Positions 16,386 through 19,430 of a stretch of 19,430 nt of DNA are shown here, in pieces. The DNA lies in contig CANHVD010000023.1 in assembly GCA_947463775.1 (NCBI GenBank), positions 1-19,430 on the forward strand, given 5' to 3'. How positions within the stretch are numbered: position 1 is the stretch's first letter; the number at the start of each line of letters is the position of its first letter. A program made the translations under genes and the position numbers. Source of the DNA: Planctomycetaceae bacterium (GTDB lineage Bacteria > Planctomycetota > Planctomycetia > Planctomycetales > Planctomycetaceae). The notes beneath the pieces are model-generated. The model saw nothing but the letters and a program-made list of their open reading frames with translations, ran no database searches and was not told the DNA's origin.

Positions 16386-18404
16386 TCAGTCTGTCAGAGG
16401 TCGAGGGACATGATATCGCTTCAGTTTTCGATCCAGAGTTGATCGCTCGATTCCCAGGATCTGAGCGGATTTTGACTTATTCCACCCGGTGTGTTCCAGG
16501 GTTTTCAGGATATGTTCCTGTTCAATATCAGCCATTGAAACTTCGCGATACTCTCCGGGAGTACCACGATCAATGACCGGGGCAGCAGGACGACTGCCCA
16601 GGCTGGACAACTGAATGTCGGAAACACGAACGACTTCGTTTCGACAGAGAATTACGGTTCTTTCGATCGTGTTCTGAAGCTCTCGAACATTGCCCGGCCA
16701 GTTGTATTCCCTCAGGATCTGCATCGCTTCGTCTGTGAAGCCCTTGATGACGCGTCCGGTTTTCTCGACAAACTTCTTTAGGAAAGCGTTGGCCAGTAAT
16801 TCAATATCATCTCGACGTTCGCGAAGCGGGCTGGCCGTGATCTCAGCCACCTGCAGGCGAAAATAGAGGTCTTTACGGAAGTCGCCATCTTCGACGGCTT
16901 CTTCGAGATCTCGATTCGTGGCGGCCACGATGCGAACATTCACCTGGATCGGTTTGCGGCCACCAATACGTTCGAACGCATAGCCCTCCAGAACTCGCAG
17001 GAACTTTGCCTGAATCGAAGGACTCATTTCGCCGACTTCATCAAGGAATAACGTTCCGCCATCAGCTTGTTCGAATCGACCGATTTTGCGATCCACCGCG
17101 CCGGTAAAGGCACCTTTTTCGTGGCCGAACAGTTCACTCTCCAGAAGACTTTCATTCAACGCCGCACAATTGATGCAGACAAAAGGTGCATCTTTCCGTG
17201 GGCTAAGCGAATGAATACTCCGTGCGATCAGTTCTTTTCCACAGCCGCTCTCACCACGAATTAAAACATTGGCGTGAGTTTCTGCGATCAGCGAGATACG
17301 TTCCTTCAGCTCTGTCATGCTGGCGGTTTCGCCGATCAGGTTTTGTTCCTGTGACAATTGAGAACGAAGAGATTCGTTAACACTGCGAGCCTGAGCCAGG
17401 CCGGTTTGAAGCGAGTCGCGTTCGTGAAGGTGCCCGAGTGAAACGGCGAGCTGATTGGCCACTGCGAGTGTAAATTCGAGATCATGTTTATCCAGCGGAT
17501 TGTCAGGATTCGTCGAGTACAGATGAATCAATCCGAGAACGCGTTCGGCTGAGGTGATCGGCGCACAGATGACACTGAGAGCCTTCATTTCTCCGAGGCT
17601 GTCAAACACGGACAACTGACGATCATCACCAACGTCGCGCGCGAGGATGGCTTCGCGGCGAGAGAGAACAACGCGGGAAAGGTTGTCGGAGACTCTTCTA
17701 TAGGGCAGATCTTTCAAGCTGTGATAGGCGACAACCTGAAGGTCAGATGGCATTGGCGGGCCGCTGGCTTCCTGCGACGCAAGCAGAATAGCGGAGATAC
17801 TGGCAACCGTTTCACGGGCGAGGCTGACCAGGACAACATCGGTCAGTTGCTGCCGAGTTTTGGCGGCCCCCATTTCAAGTCCAAGTCCATACAGCTTGGC
17901 CAGCTCAGCACCATAATTGAGGGCACTTCCTGAGGCAGCGCCCGGGGACAGGAATTCAGGTTTCGCCGTTCGATGCAGAATGCTGGGCTCGCGTTCATGG
18001 CTGACGGCCGTTTGCGTCGGCGACGTGGCCCGCTCACCGGGTGCCCCTGGCAATCCGGGCGGAGAAACCGGCGCTGATTCCAGGCTTGTAGTAAATGCCA
18101 GTCGACATTCACCGATGCTGATCACATCACCCGACTGCAACGTGAAATCGCCTGAGACGGTCTTTCCGCGAACGCTCGTGCCGTTCCGGCTCTTCAGATC
18201 ACGCAGGCGCCATTCACCGTCGGAGAAGAAGATCTCGCAGTGATTTCGGCTGCTGGCATCATCTTCAAGGACAATCCGATTTGTTGCCGAGCGACCGATC
18301 GTGGTCACGTGGCCCTGACGCAACCGTACTACGTCACGCCAACTGGCTCCATCCCAGGTAAGAATAAAAGCGTACTCGTCATGACCTGAGCTGGGAGATG
18401 TCAC
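16386..18404 (-). CDS. Sigma-54-dependent transcriptional activator with FHA and GAF input domains
   Basis: The 672-residue protein has an FHA domain (about 12-105; IGRSATNRIVL, SSRNHCEI, SRNGTSV), which binds phosphothreonine, a linker, a GAF domain (about 165-325), the AAA+ sigma-54 interaction domain (about 355-590) and a Fis-type helix-turn-helix (about 625-665; TGWNKSKSAQILGIERSTLDR). The AAA+ part keeps Walker A GESGCGKE (384-391), the sigma-54 loop GAFTGA (431-436), Walker B TLFLDE (451-456) and WPGNVREL, so it should remodel RNA polymerase-sigma-54. The FHA domain points to control by Ser/Thr kinases, as known for FHA-type activators; the interrupted kinase in this window is not shown to be the partner. 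The start codon is GTG with no strong ribosome binding site. The zinc-ribbon gene follows after 2 bases. Confidence 0.93.
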   Translation of the reverse strand: MTSPSSGHDEYAFILTWDGASWRDVVRLRQGHVTTIGRSATNRIVLEDDASSRNHCEIFFSDGEWRLRDLKSRNGTSVRGKTVSGDFTLQSGDVISIGECRLAFTTSLESAPVSPPGLPGAPGERATSPTQTAVSHEREPSILHRTAKPEFLSPGAASGSALNYGAELAKLYGLGLEMGAAKTRQQLTDVVLVSLARETVASISAILLASQEASGPPMPSDLQVVAYHSLKDLPYRRVSDNLSRVVLSRREAILARDVGDDRQLSVFDSLGEMKALSVICAPITSAERVLGLIHLYSTNPDNPLDKHDLEFTLAVANQLAVSLGHLHERDSLQTGLAQARSVNESLRSQLSQEQNLIGETASMTELKERISLIAETHANVLIRGESGCGKELIARSIHSLSPRKDAPFVCINCAALNESLLESELFGHEKGAFTGAVDRKIGRFEQADGGTLFLDEVGEMSPSIQAKFLRVLEGYAFERIGGRKPIQVNVRIVAATNRDLEEAVEDGDFRKDLYFRLQVAEITASPLRERRDDIELLANAFLKKFVEKTGRVIKGFTDEAMQILREYNWPGNVRELQNTIERTVILCRNEVVRVSDIQLSSLGSRPAAPVIDRGTPGEYREVSMADIEQEHILKTLEHTGWNKSKSAQILGIERSTLDRKLKRYHVPRPLTD

Positions 18405-18488
18405 GTTGTGGCTCGTAAAAAGATATGCGGTTGGGAACCAACGGAAACGGAAGGCATGAGAATGTTATTTGGAACGGCTAACAACATC

Positions 18489-18559
18489 GGGACTGGCTCC
18501 CGCAGAGATCCCGGAATCATGGAGAAAAGCCACCGCCGATGGTGCCTGTCCCGGTTTTG
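18489..18559 (+). repeat. Imperfect inverted repeat element, possible planctomycete intergenic repeat
   Basis: GGGACTGGCTCC (18489-18500) and GGTGCCTGTCCC (18541-18552) pair over 12 positions with two T-T mismatches, enclosing 40 bases, and the right arm is followed by GGTTTTG. It sits in the gap between miaE and the sigma-54 activator gene. I recall similar GGGAC-type arms in planctomycete intergenic DNA, but cannot confirm that here; no second copy is visible in the window. On the plus strand it could also serve as a weak terminator. Confidence 0.4.
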
Positions 18560-18615
18560 TCAGGGCCTCTTATTCATGAATGCCGGAAGTCCAGTAAGAT
18601 TAGCCAGCTACTCCT

Positions 18616-19191
18616 TTAACTATGAACACGAGGAAGCTCGCAGCCTTCCTCTACAATTGCAGCTTCCAGCACCGCCAGTTCCTGCAGTCGCTGGTTGACG
18701 GAGTGATCATCGGAGAATTGCTTTGCGAGACGAACATAGGTTGCATGATGCCGTGCTTCAGACTCGTACAGGCTGCCGTAAAATGCCTGTAGTGCAGGAT
18801 CTTCCAGATGATCTCTCAGAAGCACAAATCTTTCACAACTGCGAGCTTCAATCAACGCTGCGACCAGCAGGCGATCGACAGCTCGCTGTGGTTCCTGACG
18901 CCGAACCAGTTCCTTGAGTTTCCGTCCGTAAGTTCCGGGCTTGAGTCGCAGAAAACGAATGCCGCGGTCTCTCAGCAGTTTTCGAACGAGTTCAAAATGG
19001 TCCAGTTCTTCTCGAACGATTTCTGTCATTTCATGGCAGAGATCTTCATTTTCGACGTAGTCGAACATGAGATCCATGGCCGTTGAGGCGGCCTTCTGTT
19101 CGCAGTGCGCGTGGTCAATAAGGACATCTGCGAGGTGTTGTTTCACCTGTAGAAGCCACCGGTCGGGCGATGTTGAGTGAAGATGCAGCAT
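18616..19191 (-). CDS. miaE: tRNA-(ms2io6A37) hydroxylase, MiaE family
   Basis: The 191-residue protein is a ferritin-like four-helix diiron enzyme of the MiaE family, which hydroxylates the isopentenyl group of the modified adenosine 37 in certain tRNAs. Candidate iron ligands are visible in order: E31 in DHAHCEQKAASTAM, E62 and H65 in EELDHFELV, E115 in EARSCERF, and E144 and H147 in SEARHHATYV. The length is close to that of the family. The start MLHLHSTSPDRWL matches the usual N-terminus, although no strong ribosome binding site precedes it. The gene stands alone; miaA and miaB, which make its substrate, are not in the window. Catalytic role is known from enterobacteria and inferred here. 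Confidence 0.88.
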   Translation of the reverse strand: MLHLHSTSPDRWLLQVKQHLADVLIDHAHCEQKAASTAMDLMFDYVENEDLCHEMTEIVREELDHFELVRKLLRDRGIRFLRLKPGTYGRKLKELVRRQEPQRAVDRLLVAALIEARSCERFVLLRDHLEDPALQAFYGSLYESEARHHATYVRLAKQFSDDHSVNQRLQELAVLEAAIVEEGCELPRVHS

Positions 19192-19357
19192 GCTCTGTAG
19201 TGTAGTTTCGGACGGACCGCTTCTCCAGACTTTGCAGCATGATTTGCCGTCGACGACGGTAATCTTGTTCCGCTTCGCAGTCTTTAGTTCCTGCTATTTA
19301 CCAGGCTTCGTTCAGGATTGCGGAATCTGTCAACGAATGCCCTCTGACGAGTTTTGA

Positions 19358-19400
19358 TCGTTAAACAAAAACAGGAGCCGCCGAAATTCGGGGCTCCTGT
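19358..19400 (-). terminator. Rho-independent terminator for a gene beyond the right edge
   Basis: On the minus strand ACAGGAGCC pairs with GGCTCCTGT (19371-19379 and 19392-19400, 9 bp) with further inner CCG/CGG pairing, followed by TTTTTGTTTAA. It ends transcription from a minus-strand gene entering from the right and separates it from miaE. There is no T-run on the plus strand. Confidence 0.85.
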
Positions 19401-19403
19401 GAG

Positions 19404-19430
19404 TCAGATCAGGTTTTGCTGTTCATCCAG
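19404..19430 (-). CDS. Possible C-terminal end of a gene running off the right edge
   Basis: On the minus strand the last bases can be read as LDEQQNLI followed by TGA, 3 bases before the terminator hairpin. A coding gene ending here fits the terminator, but eight codons cannot identify it and the other frames also contain stops. Confidence 0.25.
   Translation of the reverse strand: MDEQQNLI

Noticed and set aside
19271..19340. TTGACA and TAAATA on the minus strand upstream of miaE
   Set aside because: They are about 27 bases apart, too far for a sigma-70 type promoter.

Overview
The window looks like a chromosomal segment of a planctomycete (Planctomycetia). This is inferred from the combination of a Hanks-type kinase with a DWG motif joined to a PAS domain, an FHA-GAF sigma-54 activator coupled to a zinc-ribbon membrane protein, a MiaE-type tRNA hydroxylase, a large hybrid histidine kinase and a lipoprotein/RND efflux pair. 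Base composition is close to balanced by eye and gene spacing is loose. No phage, IS, CRISPR or plasmid genes are visible, so this is mostly an ordinary regulatory and housekeeping region.

Layout. Left part, all minus strand: hpf (ribosome hibernation factor), about 590 bases without an intact gene (two small palindromes and a possibly decayed reading frame), then an RND efflux pump and its lipoprotein adaptor, with a 22-bp palindrome upstream that could be an operator. Next, still minus strand, is a Ser/Thr kinase-PAS gene cut by an in-frame TGA in the activation loop. Then comes a REC-PAS-GGDEF-EAL cyclic-di-GMP regulator. Divergent from it on the plus strand is a hybrid histidine kinase (Cache, HisKA, HATPase, two receivers, HPt). 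Plus strand continues with tRNA-Leu(UAG), a strong intrinsic terminator and a phospholipid N-methyltransferase-like gene. Right part, minus strand: a short BLUF blue-light receptor (convergent with the methyltransferase), a zinc-ribbon membrane protein whose start lies 2 bases after the stop of the upstream FHA-GAF-sigma-54 activator, and miaE. A terminator at the right edge belongs to a gene beyond the window.

How they may work together (inference). The histidine kinase ends in an HPt domain and sits head to head with a receiver-bearing GGDEF/EAL protein, so a phosphorelay controlling cyclic-di-GMP is the most economical reading. The BLUF protein and the interrupted kinase add further sensory inputs, but nothing in the sequence ties them physically to that relay. 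The two efflux genes form a clear operon; no outer-membrane channel gene is in the window.

Most unusual points: a canonical EF-hand-type calcium loop in a periplasmic insert of the RND pump, a nine-residue insertion separating the inhibitory site from the catalytic motif of the GGDEF domain, and the single nonsense codon in an otherwise well-preserved kinase. I see no convincing wholly new multi-gene system.
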